64,000 bases of DNA from Streptomyces rapamycinicus NRRL 5491 (lineage in GTDB: Bacteria; Actinomycetota; Actinomycetes; Streptomycetales; Streptomycetaceae): positions 868,001 to 932,000 of the forward strand of contig NZ_CP085193.1 in assembly GCF_024298965.1 (NCBI RefSeq). The letters run 5' to 3'. Made by a program: the position numbers and the translations under genes. Of this stretch, positions 25,196 to 34,895 are shown piece after piece. The notes under the pieces are model-generated. The model had not been told where the DNA came from. It saw only the letters and a list, made by a program, of their open reading frames with translations, and made no database searches. How positions within the stretch are numbered: the first letter of the stretch is position 1; each line of letters starts with the position of its first letter.

Positions 25196-25211
25196 TGATA
25201 TAAAACTAGAT

Positions 25212-25715
25212 GTGGAATACACGCAGCAGTCCGGCGCCCGGGAGCCCGGCGCCCCCGCCACCCGTGAGGAGGTCGCGGAGGCGCTGGAGCAGCTGGCGTT
25301 CCTCGCGGTGCGCCATCTGACCAACCGGGACATCAGCTTCACGGCGGCCTCGACCCTCGGCCGGCTCAGCCGGGAGGGCCCGTCCCGCCTCACGGCCCTG
25401 GCCGCCGACGAGGGCGTCACCCAGCCCTCGATGACCCAGCTCATCCAGCGCCTGGAGCGGCAGGGTCTGGTGACCCGGGTCGACGATCCGCACGACGGCC
25501 GGGTGGTCCTGGTGGCGATCACCGACGCCGGGCGGGAGCTGCTCGCCGAGCGGCGCCGCGGCCGTACGAACCGGCTCGCCGAACTGCTGGCCACCCTTGC
25601 CCCCGAGGACGAACAGGCGCTTGCCACCGCCGTCCGCGCCGCCACGCCCGCCTTCCAGCGGCTCGTCGAGAACGCGGCACGGGCGCGGAAGTCCCCGGGA
25701 AACACCGCTTCCTGA
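25212..25715 (+). CDS. MarR-family transcriptional regulator
   Basis: 167 residues. The winged helix is clear: RLTALAADEGVTQPSMTQLI (recognition helix) and QGLVTRVDDPHDGRVVLVAI (wing with the DxRxx motif). GTG at 25212. It precedes an MFS transporter on the same strand by 71 bp, the standard arrangement of a ligand-sensing repressor and its pump, and a palindrome covers its promoter. Confidence 0.9.
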   Translation: MEYTQQSGAREPGAPATREEVAEALEQLAFLAVRHLTNRDISFTAASTLGRLSREGPSRLTALAADEGVTQPSMTQLIQRLERQGLVTRVDDPHDGRVVLVAITDAGRELLAERRRGRTNRLAELLATLAPEDEQALATAVRAATPAFQRLVENAARARKSPGNTAS

Positions 25716-25786
25716 TCAACCGGCACCCTGCCGCGCCACGGCTCGCCATGTCGTCACGGCTCGGGCCCTGAACGACGGAGCATCAT

Positions 25787-27058
25787 TTGTCCGCTCATCC
25801 CAGCGCCCCCAACCCCTTCAAGCAGCCGAAGGCCGTATGGGCGGTCGCCTTCGCCTGTGTGATCTCCTTCATGGGCATCGGCCTCGTGGATCCGATCCTG
25901 CCCTCCCTCTCCGCCAAGCTGCATGCCACGCCGAGTCAGGTGTCGCTGCTGTTCACCAGCTATCTGGTGGTCACCGCCGTCGCCATGCTGGTCACCGGGT
26001 TCGTCTCCAGCCGTATCGGCGCCAAGCGCACCCTGGTGGCCGGTCTGGTGCTCATCGTGCTCTTCAGCGCGGCGGCCGGGGCCTCCGGCAGCATCGACGG
26101 GATCGTCGGCTTCCGCGCCGGATGGGGGCTTGGCAACGCCCTCTTCATCGCCACCTCGCTGGCCGTCATCGTGGGCTCGGCCAGCGGTGGCTTCGCCGGC
26201 GCGATCATCCTCTACGAGACCGCGCTGGGCATCGGCATCGCGATCGGGCCGCTGCTGGGCGGCGAGCTCGGCGCGATCAGCTGGCGCGGGCCGTTCTTCG
26301 GTGTGGCGGTCCTGATGGCCATCGCGCTGATCGCGACCATCGTGCTGGTCCAGCCCACCCCGACCCCGGCGCGCCGGGCCTCGATCGCCGACCCGCTCAA
26401 GGCGCTGCGCCACCGCGGGCTGCTCATCATGGGGCTGACCGCGCTCTGCTACAACTGGGGCTTCTTCACCGTGCTGGGCTACGCCCCGTTCCCGATGGAC
26501 CTGGGCACCCATGAGCTCGGCTATGTCTTCACCGGCTGGGGTGTGCTCGTCGCCCTCTTCTCGGTCTTCGGCGCCCCCTGGCTCCAGGCGCGGCTCGGCA
26601 TAGCCCGCTCCCTGTATCTGAATCTGGCGCTGTTCGCCCTCGACATCCTCGTCATCGGCCTGTTCACCGACTCCAAGGCGACGCTGATCGTGGCGGTGAT
26701 CGTGGCCGGCGCGTTCATCGGGATCAACAACACCATCACCACCCAGGCGGTGATGACCGTCGCCCCCGTCGAACGGCCCGTCGCCTCCGCCTCCTACGGT
26801 TTCGTCCGCTTCATCGGCGGTGGTCTGGCCCCGTACGCGGCGGGGAAGATCGCCGAGCACAGCGGTGTGCATCTGCCCTTCTACATCGGGGCGGCGGCGG
26901 TCGCGCTGGGGATCGGCGTCCTGGCCACCGGGCACTCGCTGCTCGCCGAGGCCGAGCGCGTCCAGGCGGCGGAGGCGGCCGGACACACCCCGGCCGAGGA
27001 GCGGCGCGAGACGCTGGAGAAGCAGGCGCTGGCCGAGGAGCTCGGCTCGGCGGGCTGA
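25787..27058 (+). CDS. MFS multidrug transporter (Bcr/CflA-like)
   Basis: 423 residues, twelve predicted helices. The first helix AVAFACVISFMGIGLVDPIL carries the D/P motif of drug:H+ antiporters, and the loop SSRIGAKRTL is a motif A variant. The long acidic-basic tail (EAERVQAAEAAGHTPAEERR) is cytoplasmic. The TTG start at 25787 has GGAG 6 nt upstream and fits the family start; no ATG nearby is better. Likely an exporter controlled by the preceding MarR. Confidence 0.88.
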   Translation: MSAHPSAPNPFKQPKAVWAVAFACVISFMGIGLVDPILPSLSAKLHATPSQVSLLFTSYLVVTAVAMLVTGFVSSRIGAKRTLVAGLVLIVLFSAAAGASGSIDGIVGFRAGWGLGNALFIATSLAVIVGSASGGFAGAIILYETALGIGIAIGPLLGGELGAISWRGPFFGVAVLMAIALIATIVLVQPTPTPARRASIADPLKALRHRGLLIMGLTALCYNWGFFTVLGYAPFPMDLGTHELGYVFTGWGVLVALFSVFGAPWLQARLGIARSLYLNLALFALDILVIGLFTDSKATLIVAVIVAGAFIGINNTITTQAVMTVAPVERPVASASYGFVRFIGGGLAPYAAGKIAEHSGVHLPFYIGAAAVALGIGVLATGHSLLAEAERVQAAEAAGHTPAEERRETLEKQALAEELGSAG

Positions 27059-27066
27059 CGCGGGAC

Positions 27067-27088
27067 GCGGGGCCCCGGCGGGCCCCGC
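27067..27088. terminator. Strong GC hairpin between converging MFS and toxin genes
   Basis: GCGGGGCCC (27067-27075) pairs perfectly with GGGCCCCGC (27080-27088) around a 4-nt loop. It sits 8 bp after the MFS stop and 27 bp before the stop of the opposing toxin gene, so it can terminate both transcripts. No U-run follows, as is common in actinomycetes. Confidence 0.75.
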
Positions 27089-27115
27089 CCGTCCCCGTCG
27101 GATCAGCCAGGAACC

Positions 27116-27493
27116 TCAGATCCGCCAGGACCGGATGTTGCTGGCCGCGTCGAAGACATCCGCCTTGCTGGAGAGGATGTCGCGGACCAGGTCGATCAGC
27201 GCCCCGTACGGCGGGTCGATGCCCTCGCCGGAGGCGTGCATATAGGCGACCGCGGTCGCGGCGGCGAACCGCGCGTTGCTCGCCGGGAGCGGTCTGAGCA
27301 GCGCGATGGTGTGCAGCAGGGCCGCGGCCCGCCACGCGGGGTCGGGGTCGACGCCCAGGCGGGGCGGGTCGACGCGGTGGCGGGCGACGGCCGCGACCAG
27401 ACCCGAGAAGTCCGAGATGGCCGGCTGTTCCGGCATGACCTCCTCATGGCGCTGCAGCAGCCAGGGGACGTCGATATGCAGCAGCGGGGCCAT
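27116..27493 (-). CDS. Doc/Fic-like toxin with a degenerate active-site motif
   Basis: 125 residues with the Doc-type layout: an N-terminal segment, LLHTIALLRPLPASNARFAA and AYMHASGEGID. The canonical H-x-F-x-(D/E)-G-N-x-R loop reads RPLPASNAR here, keeping N and R but not the first H, the acid or G. Actinomycete Doc-like proteins of this type are usually annotated as toxins; catalytic phosphotransfer to EF-Tu may be lost. It follows the antitoxin gene by 2 bp, so the pair is translationally linked. Confidence 0.72.
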   Translation of the reverse strand: MAPLLHIDVPWLLQRHEEVMPEQPAISDFSGLVAAVARHRVDPPRLGVDPDPAWRAAALLHTIALLRPLPASNARFAAATAVAYMHASGEGIDPPYGALIDLVRDILSSKADVFDAASNIRSWRI

Positions 27494-27495
27494 GG

Positions 27496-27735
27496 TCAGG
27501 CGGCCTGCCCGGGCTGGCGGTGCTCATCGTCGGGGAAGGCGTCCGCGAAGGCGTCGGCGTTGTCGGCGAAGAACCGCCGGAAGACCTCGGCGCCCTCCTG
27601 CAGAGCGCGGTGACGCGCGATGTCGGCCACGGTCGCCTCCCGGACGAGGGCCTTCATGGTGGTACCGCGCTCCTTGGCGATCTGGCGGAGGTCCTCAAGT
27701 TCCCGATCGCTGAATTCCACGTTGAGTGCTGACAT
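27496..27735 (-). CDS. Ribbon-helix-helix antitoxin of the Doc-like pair
   Basis: 79 residues. An N-terminal ribbon-helix-helix (LNVEFSDRELEDLRQIAKER, then TTMKALVREA) for DNA binding is followed by an acidic, likely disordered tail (FFADNADAFADAFPDDE) that should wrap the toxin. ATG at 27735 is the family start. A near-palindrome around GGGTACCC at 27758-27765 lies just upstream and could be the autoregulatory operator. Confidence 0.75.
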   Translation of the reverse strand: MSALNVEFSDRELEDLRQIAKERGTTMKALVREATVADIARHRALQEGAEVFRRFFADNADAFADAFPDDEHRQPGQAA

Positions 27736-27824
27736 GCGGGACACCCTACTCACCGGGTACCCCGTCAGCAATCGCCGCAGCTCAGATCATGTTTTTGTAG
27801 GTACTTGACAAACCTTTCCAGCCA

Positions 27825-28799
27825 TCACGGACGGCTGCGGCCGGGGACGGGACCGCCGTCGGGCCCGACCCTGACGAACGGCTCGCGCACCTCCCGGTCC
27901 AGCAGGCTCCGGTACGCGGCGGGGCGGCGGAAGGCGTCTCCCCAGGTCTCCCGGCGCCGGTTGGCGCGCAGCGCGTCGAGGTCGAAGACCGCCGGATAGA
28001 CCCCCTCGGCCTCGCCCGCCTCGACCACCAGGGTGTCCCGGGACCGCCCGTCCACGAAGGCGACGCCGTCGTGGGCGACGGAGTGGCCCCAGCCGGGACC
28101 GGCGTAGTTGGCCATGGCCATGCCGGTCATGTTCTCCACGGCGCGGGAGCGGAACTGGGAGAGCCGGTTGATCTCCAGCTCGCAGGCGTTCGGAGTGAGG
28201 ACGATCTCCGCCCCGGCGAGCATCAGGGCGCGGGCGCTCTCCGGGAACTCCCGGTCGTAACAGATCATCGCCCCGGTCATCACTTCGCCCACCGCCGTGT
28301 CCAGGGCGCACACCTCGAACCCCTCCCCCGGGGTCAGACCGGCCTCCGGCAGGTCGAAGGCGCAGGTGTGCACCTTGGCGTAGGTCAGCACCAGGCGGCC
28401 GTGCCGGTCGATGAGGGAGAGGGTGTTGCGCGGCGGTCCGTCCCAGCGCTCCAGATAAGTGAGCCCGATGGCCATCTCGAGCTCGGCGGCCAGCTCGCGG
28501 AAGCGGGTGACGAAGGGCGAGTCGCGGGTGATGGGCTCGCCGAGCCAGACGGGCTCGGGCCATGGCCCGGCCGGGGTGCGGGCACCGTCCCACAGCGACG
28601 GATGGCGGTAGACGTCGCCGTCGGCGGAGCCTTCGGGGATGTCGCAGCTGTAGCCGTTGCTCCACATCTCGGGGAAGAGCGCGATGTCGGCGCCGAGTGC
28701 CCGGGCCCGGCGGCAGGCCGCCTCGCCGAGGGCGAGGTTCACCGGCAGATCGGGCCCCGGCGGGGCGAGTTGGAGCAGGGCGACGGTGAGGGTGGTCAC
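27825..28799 (-). CDS. Carbon-nitrogen hydrolase (nitrilase superfamily)
   Basis: 324 residues. The Glu-Lys-Cys triad is visible as FPEM (E44), YAKVHTC (K142) and [12 protein letters not shown] (C180), the nitrilase/omega-amidase fold. The GTG at 28799 has GGAGG 8 nt upstream. Substrates of relatives include N-carbamoyl amino acids, omega-amides and nitriles; none can be chosen from sequence. It is divergent from the mannonate dehydratase-type gene, sharing a 224-bp gap. Confidence 0.9.
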   Translation of the reverse strand: MTTLTVALLQLAPPGPDLPVNLALGEAACRRARALGADIALFPEMWSNGYSCDIPEGSADGDVYRHPSLWDGARTPAGPWPEPVWLGEPITRDSPFVTRFRELAAELEMAIGLTYLERWDGPPRNTLSLIDRHGRLVLTYAKVHTCAFDLPEAGLTPGEGFEVCALDTAVGEVMTGAMICYDREFPESARALMLAGAEIVLTPNACELEINRLSQFRSRAVENMTGMAMANYAGPGWGHSVAHDGVAFVDGRSRDTLVVEAGEAEGVYPAVFDLDALRANRRRETWGDAFRRPAAYRSLLDREVREPFVRVGPDGGPVPGRSRP

Positions 28800-29023
28800 G
28801 GTGGATGCCTCCTTCGGTACCTGATGGCGTGCGGGCGATGCGAAGGAGGTGTCCCGGTGGGCCTCTGGGGCGGGACGGGTGTCAAAGCATGCCGCCACGC
28901 TACCCGGGCGCGAGGTGGGTTCGCGAGGGGCCGTCGTCTCCGGATCCCGGCGGCGGGAAGCGGGTAGGGCTGCCCGTACGGCGTGATCGCCGGAGGGACC
29001 GGCCACAAGGAATGGGGTATGCG

Positions 29024-30265
29024 GTGAGGATCGAGTCGGCTGAGGTCGTCGTCACCAGTCCGGGACGCAATTTCACCACCCTGCGCATCGTCACCGAGGA
29101 CGGTGTCACGGGTCTGGGGGATGCCACGCTCAACGGCCGTGAGCTGGCCGTCGCCTCGTATCTGCGGGACCACGTGGTGCCACTGCTGCTCGACCGGGAC
29201 GCCTCGCGCATCGAGGACACCTGGCAGTATCTGTACCGCGGGGCGTACTGGCGGCGGGGGCCGGTGACCATGGCCGCCGTCGCGGCCGTCGACACCGCGC
29301 TGTGGGACATCAAGGCCAAGGCCGCCGGGATGCCGCTGTACCAGCTGCTGGGCGGGGCGTCGCGCAGCGGGGCGCTGGCCTACGGGCACGCCTCCGGCCG
29401 GGACGTCCCCGAACTGCTCGACTCCATCCGCGCCCATCTGGCACAGGGCTATCGCGCGATCCGCGTCCAGACCGGCATCCCGGGGCTGGCCTCGGTCTAC
29501 GGAGTGGCCTCCTCCACCGCGGGCGGCGGGGAGCGCTACGACTACGAACCGGCGCGCCGGGGGTCGGGGCCGCGGGTCCTGCCCGCCGAGGAGAGCTGGG
29601 ACACCCGGGCCTATCTGCGCCATCTGCCGACCGTGTTCGAGGCCGTCCGGGCGGAGTTCGGCCCGGAGCTGCCGCTGCTGCACGACGGCCACCACCGGAT
29701 GACACCGATCCAGGCGGCCCGGCTCGGCAAGGCGCTGGAGCCGTACGACCTGTTCTGGCTGGAGGACGCCACACCCGGCGAGGACCAGGCCGCGCTGCGG
29801 CTCATCCGGCAGCACACCACCACCCCGCTGGCCATCGGCGAGGTCTTCAACCACGTCCACGACTACACCACGCTGCTGAGCGAGCGGCTGATCGACTACG
29901 TGCGCTCGGCGGTGACCCACACCGGCGGGGTCACCGGCATGCGCAAACTGCTGGACCTGGCCGCGGTCTACGGGATCAAGTCCGGGATGCACGGCCCGAC
30001 CGACATCTCCCCCGTGGGCATGGCCGCGGCGCTCCACCTGGATCTGGCCGTCCACAACTTCGGCATACAGGAGTACATGCCGCACACCGCCGACACGCTG
30101 GAGGTCTTCCGCACCTCCTTCCGCTTCGAGGACGGGCTGCTGCACCCCTCCGACACCCCGGGCCTGGGCGTCGAGCTGGACGCGGAGGCCGCCGGTCGGT
30201 TCCCGTACCAGCCCGCGTATCTGCCGGTGAACCGGCTGGCGGACGGCACGGTGCACGACTGGTGA
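29024..30265 (+). CDS. D-mannonate dehydratase-family enolase (ManD)
   Basis: About 413 residues of the enolase superfamily. Metal and catalytic residues are visible: [38 protein letters not shown] and GIQEYMP. The N-terminus [20 protein letters not shown] matches the ManD start, so GTG at 29024 is preferred over ATG at 29012. The family dehydrates D-mannonate or D-gluconate to 2-keto-3-deoxygluconate; many members have low activity, so physiological substrate is uncertain. It is followed by an aldo/keto reductase. Confidence 0.85.
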   Translation: MRIESAEVVVTSPGRNFTTLRIVTEDGVTGLGDATLNGRELAVASYLRDHVVPLLLDRDASRIEDTWQYLYRGAYWRRGPVTMAAVAAVDTALWDIKAKAAGMPLYQLLGGASRSGALAYGHASGRDVPELLDSIRAHLAQGYRAIRVQTGIPGLASVYGVASSTAGGGERYDYEPARRGSGPRVLPAEESWDTRAYLRHLPTVFEAVRAEFGPELPLLHDGHHRMTPIQAARLGKALEPYDLFWLEDATPGEDQAALRLIRQHTTTPLAIGEVFNHVHDYTTLLSERLIDYVRSAVTHTGGVTGMRKLLDLAAVYGIKSGMHGPTDISPVGMAAALHLDLAVHNFGIQEYMPHTADTLEVFRTSFRFEDGLLHPSDTPGLGVELDAEAAGRFPYQPAYLPVNRLADGTVHDW

Positions 30266-30310
30266 ACGGAGGTACGGTGAGCCGCGTCGCCGTAGCAGAG
30301 AAGAGGGAGC

Positions 30311-31294
30311 ATGGAGCAGCGTGAGTTCGGCCGGCTCGGCCGCAAGGTGTCGGTCGTGGGCCTGGGCACCTGGCAGCTGGGCGCGGACTGGGGCGAGGTC
30401 GGCGAGAACGACGCCCTGACCGTGCTGGACACGGCCGTCGAAGCGGGTGTGACGTTCTTCGACACCGCCGATGTGTACGGGGACGGGCGCAGCGAGCAGC
30501 TCATCGGGCGGTACCTGAAGGCGCGCCCGGACGCCGGGATCTTCGTGGCCACCAAGATGGGGCGGCGGCTGCCGCAGCTCGCGGAGAACTACACGCTGGA
30601 CAACTTCCGCGCGTGGACCGACCGTTCGCGGGCCAATCTGGGCGTGGACACCCTGGATCTGGTCCAGCTGCACTGCCCGCCGTCCTCGGTGCACTCCTCG
30701 GCCGCGGTCTTCGACGCGCTGGACACGCTGGTGGCCGAGGAGCGGGTGGCGGCGTACGGGGTGAGCGTCGAGACGTGTGCGGAGGCGCTGGCGGCGATCG
30801 CGCGTCCGGGCACGGCGAGCGTGCAGATCATCCTCAACCCGTTCCGGCTCAAGCCGCTGGAGGAGGTGGTCCCGGCGGCGCGGGAGGCCGGTGTCGGGAT
30901 CATCGCGCGGGTGCCGCTGGCGTCCGGTCTGCTGTCGGGGAAGTACACCAAGGACACCGTCTTCGCCGAGAACGACCACCGCACCTTCAACCGGCACGGC
31001 GAGATGTTCGACCAGGGCGAGACGTTCTCCGGTGTGGGCTTCGAGGAGGGCGTCGAGGCGGCGGTGGAGTTCGCCGGACTGACCCCACCGGGCGCCACCC
31101 CCGCGCAGACGGCGCTGCGGTGGATCATCCAGCAGCCGGGCGTGACCTCGGTCATCCCGGGGGCGCGTTCGCCCGAGCAGGCTCGGGCGAACGCGGCCGC
31201 GGCGGGGCTGTCCCCGCTGCCGGGCGCCACGCTGGAGGCCGTCGGCGACCTGTACGACCGGCGGATCCGGGCCCAGGTGCACCATCGCTGGTAA
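30311..31294 (+). CDS. Aldo/keto reductase
   Basis: 327 residues, (beta/alpha)8 NADPH-dependent oxidoreductase. The catalytic tetrad residues are seen in FFDTADVYGDGRSE (D and Y) and VATKMGRR (K), with the later LQLHCPP motif holding the usual histidine. The C-terminal NADPH-binding segment reads SVIPGARSPEQARANAAA. It is 45 bp downstream of the ManD-type gene and on the same strand, so the two probably act on one sugar-acid route. Confidence 0.9.
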   Translation: MEQREFGRLGRKVSVVGLGTWQLGADWGEVGENDALTVLDTAVEAGVTFFDTADVYGDGRSEQLIGRYLKARPDAGIFVATKMGRRLPQLAENYTLDNFRAWTDRSRANLGVDTLDLVQLHCPPSSVHSSAAVFDALDTLVAEERVAAYGVSVETCAEALAAIARPGTASVQIILNPFRLKPLEEVVPAAREAGVGIIARVPLASGLLSGKYTKDTVFAENDHRTFNRHGEMFDQGETFSGVGFEEGVEAAVEFAGLTPPGATPAQTALRWIIQQPGVTSVIPGARSPEQARANAAAAGLSPLPGATLEAVGDLYDRRIRAQVHHRW

Positions 31295-31310
31295 CGGTGG
31301 CACGCGGGGC

Positions 31311-33257
31311 TCAGAAACCGGCGTCCGCCGTCCATTGCGCGAGCTCGCGCTGGGCGGCGGCGCGCTGCTCCGCCGTAGGGGCGGCGGTGCCGTCGGCGAT
31401 CAGCGCGTAGTGCAGGGTGCCGGTGGACTCACCGGCCGGGGCGGACAGCACCAGCCGGTTGCCTTCGCCGTCGCCGGGCTCCGCCGCGGTGGCGACGGGA
31501 TGGTCGGCGGTGTGGCCGTGCGCGGTGTACGCGGGCGGGCCGGTGAGGGTGCCCAGATCGGAGACGACGGTGGTCCGTGCGGGGTCGAAGTCGCGGGGCA
31601 GCCGGAGTTCGGTGGGCGCGTCGGTGGCGCCGTCTGAGCGCCAGACCAGCATGGAGTAGCGGCCTGAGCCGGTGACCTTGGCGACGTGTCGCAGGCTGCC
31701 GGGGATGCGGTCCCAGCTGAGCGTGGTGGAGCCGTCACGCGCACGGTCCTCGAAGGTGAAGGCGAGGGTGCGGCCCGCGACGGCGCGCGGATAGATGCGG
31801 TCGAGCAGCCGGGCGTCCTGGCGCAGCGCGGCGTCACCGGAGTCGTCGAGGCGCACGGCCGAGAGGTCCTCGTCGTTCCAGGCGTCACCCTCGGTGAGTA
31901 CCTTCCCGGTGTTGCCGTTCATGGCCTCGTGGTGGCGGCCGTTGTAGATGTCCCACTGCCACTGGGTGGAGGAGAGCACGGCGCCGGAGGCGGCCGGTTT
32001 GGTCCACCAGGTGGCGCCGGGGAGGCGGGAGTCCAGCGCCTGGTACATGCCCTTGACGACGGTGGGGGCCTTGTCGGAGGTGAAGCCGGCCAGCGGATGG
32101 CCGAATTCGCTCATGACGGCGGGCAGGCCTAGGGCGGTGGAGCGGTCGCGCAGGGCGCCGAAGTCGCCCGCGTACTGGCCGTCGGCCGCCTTGCCGGGCA
32201 TGAAGATCCCGGAGATGGCCTTCTGATCGTAGTAGTGGGTGTTGAAGACGTAGTCGGGGCCGGGTTTTCCGGCGTCGAGGAGTCCGCCCTCCTGGCGCTG
32301 GAAGTCCAGGTTGGAGTTCCAGAACATATTGGGTTCCACGAACGCGGGCTTGTCCTGCCAGCCCGCGGCGTCCATACGGGCGCGGAACTTCTCGTAGAAG
32401 GGCCACAGCACGCTCTTCTCCCAGGTGCGGCTGTTCTGGCCGTCGTCGTACGCGCCCGCGTACGGCTCGTTGAGCGGGTCGAAGCCGACGACGCGGGTGA
32501 ACTGGTCGTCGGTGAGCTCCCGGGCGAGGTAGGTCATGGTCTTCTCGGCGGTGGCCAGGAAGGCGTCCTGGACACGGACGGTGCCCGCGCCGGTGGTCAG
32601 GGCGCGGTTGCGCCAGAAGTCGCGGGTGGCGTCTCTGACCGCCTGGTTCTGGGTGATGTTCTGGCCCCAGTGGAAGCAGATGCCGCAGGACTCCTTGGGG
32701 TATCCGCCCGCGTCGATGACCCATTTCGGGGCGCCGTCGCCGCTGTACCAGCTGTCCTTGTCGAAGAGACGGCCGGAGTACAGGTCCTGGTGGAAGTCGG
32801 GGAAGACCCGGATTCCGGCGTCGAGGAACGCCTTCATCTGCGCGGTGGCCTTCTCCAGATAGCCGGTGTCCACCTGGCCCGGCTCGGGCTCGGCATGGGC
32901 CCAGGAGAGCAGGTACCGCACCGCGTTGGCGCCGGTCAGGTGGCGCATGGCGGCGGCGGATTTCCTCGCGTCGGCGGTGGTGGCGAACGGGAGCCCGCCG
33001 TTCTCCTCCAGTTTGGTCTCGCCGGACACGTTGAAGCCGCGCAGCACGACCTCGCGGCCGTGGCCGTCGGCGAACCGGGTGCCGTCCACGGTCACCTGGT
33101 CCGCCGCCCGGCCGTCGAACCAGGGCGCCTCGGCCGCGGCCGCCGGAGTGCCCGGGGCCGCGGCCGCCGCCAGCAGCAGGACGGCCACCCCGAGCAGCCG
33201 GGTGCGACCCGGTCGGGGGCGGCCGATCCGTATCCCTCGTGTCTCATGAGTCGGCAT
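31311..33257 (-). CDS. Secreted GH5 endoglycoceramidase-like glycosidase
   Basis: 648 residues. A twin-basic N-terminus and a hydrophobic stretch (LLGVAVLLLAAAAAPGTPAAA) form a signal peptide. The catalytic barrel shows VLRGFNVSGETK, PDFHQDLYSG, the acid/base in GFDPLNEPYAG and the nucleophile in VMSEFGHPL. A C-terminal beta domain begins near residue 490. This is the endoglycoceramidase-type branch of GH5, acting on glycolipid glycans or aryl glycosides. It converges on the aldo/keto reductase. The start ATG at 33257 has only a weak ribosome site. Confidence 0.88.
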   Translation of the reverse strand: MPTHETRGIRIGRPRPGRTRLLGVAVLLLAAAAAPGTPAAAAEAPWFDGRAADQVTVDGTRFADGHGREVVLRGFNVSGETKLEENGGLPFATTADARKSAAAMRHLTGANAVRYLLSWAHAEPEPGQVDTGYLEKATAQMKAFLDAGIRVFPDFHQDLYSGRLFDKDSWYSGDGAPKWVIDAGGYPKESCGICFHWGQNITQNQAVRDATRDFWRNRALTTGAGTVRVQDAFLATAEKTMTYLARELTDDQFTRVVGFDPLNEPYAGAYDDGQNSRTWEKSVLWPFYEKFRARMDAAGWQDKPAFVEPNMFWNSNLDFQRQEGGLLDAGKPGPDYVFNTHYYDQKAISGIFMPGKAADGQYAGDFGALRDRSTALGLPAVMSEFGHPLAGFTSDKAPTVVKGMYQALDSRLPGATWWTKPAASGAVLSSTQWQWDIYNGRHHEAMNGNTGKVLTEGDAWNDEDLSAVRLDDSGDAALRQDARLLDRIYPRAVAGRTLAFTFEDRARDGSTTLSWDRIPGSLRHVAKVTGSGRYSMLVWRSDGATDAPTELRLPRDFDPARTTVVSDLGTLTGPPAYTAHGHTADHPVATAAEPGDGEGNRLVLSAPAGESTGTLHYALIADGTAAPTAEQRAAAQRELAQWTADAGF

Positions 33258-33347
33258 GGACCTACCGTCCAGTAAACCTGAGGGATCGTCAACTACTCGC
33301 GTCAACTACTCGCACTCGAAGGGCAGTTCGGCGCCGAGGCGATGTGG

Positions 33348-34799
33348 CTACCGCTGGAAACCGTGGCCCAGGGCCGCACCGGCCTCCGGCGCCCCGAGGG
33401 AGTCCGGCCCGAAGGAGACGACACCGTCCGTGGTCAGGCCGCTCGCCTGGCCGCGCAGCGTCCAGGCCGCACCGCTGGTGGACTGGGCGCCGTCCTCGTC
33501 GGGCGCGCCCACGGCCAGGTCGTCCTTGCCGTCGCCGTCGGTGTCGGCGAGCCCGGTCGCCATGGCGAAGTGGTCCCCCGCCTCCGCGGCACCGGGGACA
33601 CCGGCGGTGTCCTGGGTGAACGCCTGGGCGCCGGTGCCGGACAGCCCGCCCCGGCCGCCGTAGAGCTGGACGACGCTGCCCGCCTCCTTGACCGAGTCCA
33701 GGCCCTCGTACGGGATGCCGACGGCGATGTCCGCGTAGCCGTCGCCGTTGACGTCGCCGGAGCTGAGCGAGTAGCCGAACTGGTCGCCGTCCTCGTTGAC
33801 GCCGGGGACGCCCGCGGTGTTCTGGTCGATGGTCGTGGTGCGGGTGGTGCTCGGCCCCGACGCGGTGCCGTAGAGGACCTTGAGCGTGCCGTGGTCGTAC
33901 GGCAGGTTCTCGATGACGTCGCCGGGGACGGTGCGCAGGACCAGATCGCCGTGGCCGTCCTTGTCGACGTCGCCGATGGTCGCGGAGGCGGCGTCGGTGA
34001 GGTCGGCGGCCTTCTGCGACAGGCCCTTGTCGTCGCCCTTGAAAAACAGGCTGGACTGGGACATCTCCTCGAAGGCGTGGGTGGAGACGAGGTCGTCCTT
34101 GCCGTCGCCGGTGATGTCGCCCGCGGTCAGACTGGTCGGCGCGTCGAACCGGCCGGTGTCGGAGAAGGAACTGCCCTCGTCCTTGCCGTCGCGGGTGAAC
34201 GGGCCGAGGCGGACGCGCACTCCGGTCTTCTCGTCGTCCGGGCCCTCGCCGGTGGTGACCACGTCGGCCAGGTCGGCGTGGCCGTCGCCGTTGAAGTCGC
34301 CGCCCGCGATGACGCTGTCGCCCCAGTGGTCGCCGTTGCCGGCGGGCAGCTGGGTGCCGCCGGTCAGCCCGTTCGGCGAGCCCCACAGGACCGTGATGGC
34401 CGGGGACTTGCCGGTCTGGATCGCCAGATCGGTGTAGCCGTCGCCGTCCAGGTCGCGGGCGACGGTGTGGGCCCCGAAGAACGCCGACGCGGCGGGGTCG
34501 CCGGGAACGCCCTCGGTGGCCTGGCTGACGACCTGGCGGTGGGCGGTGTCCGCGCCGGAGGCGGAGCCGTAGACGACGGCGACATAGCCCGCCTCGGCCT
34601 TGCCGCCCACCGTGCCGGCGGGTGCGGAGACGGCGAGGTCGGCGCGTCCGTCCTTGTTGAAGTCGACCTTCGGGGCGGCGGCCGCGGCGGGGCGGCCCTC
34701 GGCGGCGCCCGCGGAGGGTACGGCGAGTAAGGCGGGGGTGGTCACAAGTGCGGCCACCGTCGCGCAGCGCACGACGGTGGTGAGGGAACGGGGGCGCAC
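33348..34799 (-). CDS. Secreted FG-GAP repeat propeller protein
   Basis: 483 residues with a signal peptide ending AVPSAGAA. Seven calcium-loop repeats of the form DxDxDGxxD are visible (for example DFNKDGRADLAV, DLDGDGYTDLAI, DVNGDGYADIAV, DTDGDGKDDLAV), matching a seven-bladed integrin-alpha-like propeller. It has no catalytic motif and is likely an extracellular adhesion or binding protein. GTG at 34799 has AGGAGG 4 nt upstream. It lies just upstream of the GH5 gene on the same strand (90-bp gap), so co-transcription is possible. Confidence 0.88.
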   Translation of the reverse strand: MRPRSLTTVVRCATVAALVTTPALLAVPSAGAAEGRPAAAAAPKVDFNKDGRADLAVSAPAGTVGGKAEAGYVAVVYGSASGADTAHRQVVSQATEGVPGDPAASAFFGAHTVARDLDGDGYTDLAIQTGKSPAITVLWGSPNGLTGGTQLPAGNGDHWGDSVIAGGDFNGDGHADLADVVTTGEGPDDEKTGVRVRLGPFTRDGKDEGSSFSDTGRFDAPTSLTAGDITGDGKDDLVSTHAFEEMSQSSLFFKGDDKGLSQKAADLTDAASATIGDVDKDGHGDLVLRTVPGDVIENLPYDHGTLKVLYGTASGPSTTRTTTIDQNTAGVPGVNEDGDQFGYSLSSGDVNGDGYADIAVGIPYEGLDSVKEAGSVVQLYGGRGGLSGTGAQAFTQDTAGVPGAAEAGDHFAMATGLADTDGDGKDDLAVGAPDEDGAQSTSGAAWTLRGQASGLTTDGVVSFGPDSLGAPEAGAALGHGFQR

Positions 34800-34895
34800 A
34801 CTTCCTCCTGCTCGTTGATGAGCGTTTACCTCATGTACACCCAGCAGGACCCGTGACGCCGCCTCAGGGTTGCACGGCCGATTCCAGGGATTTCC

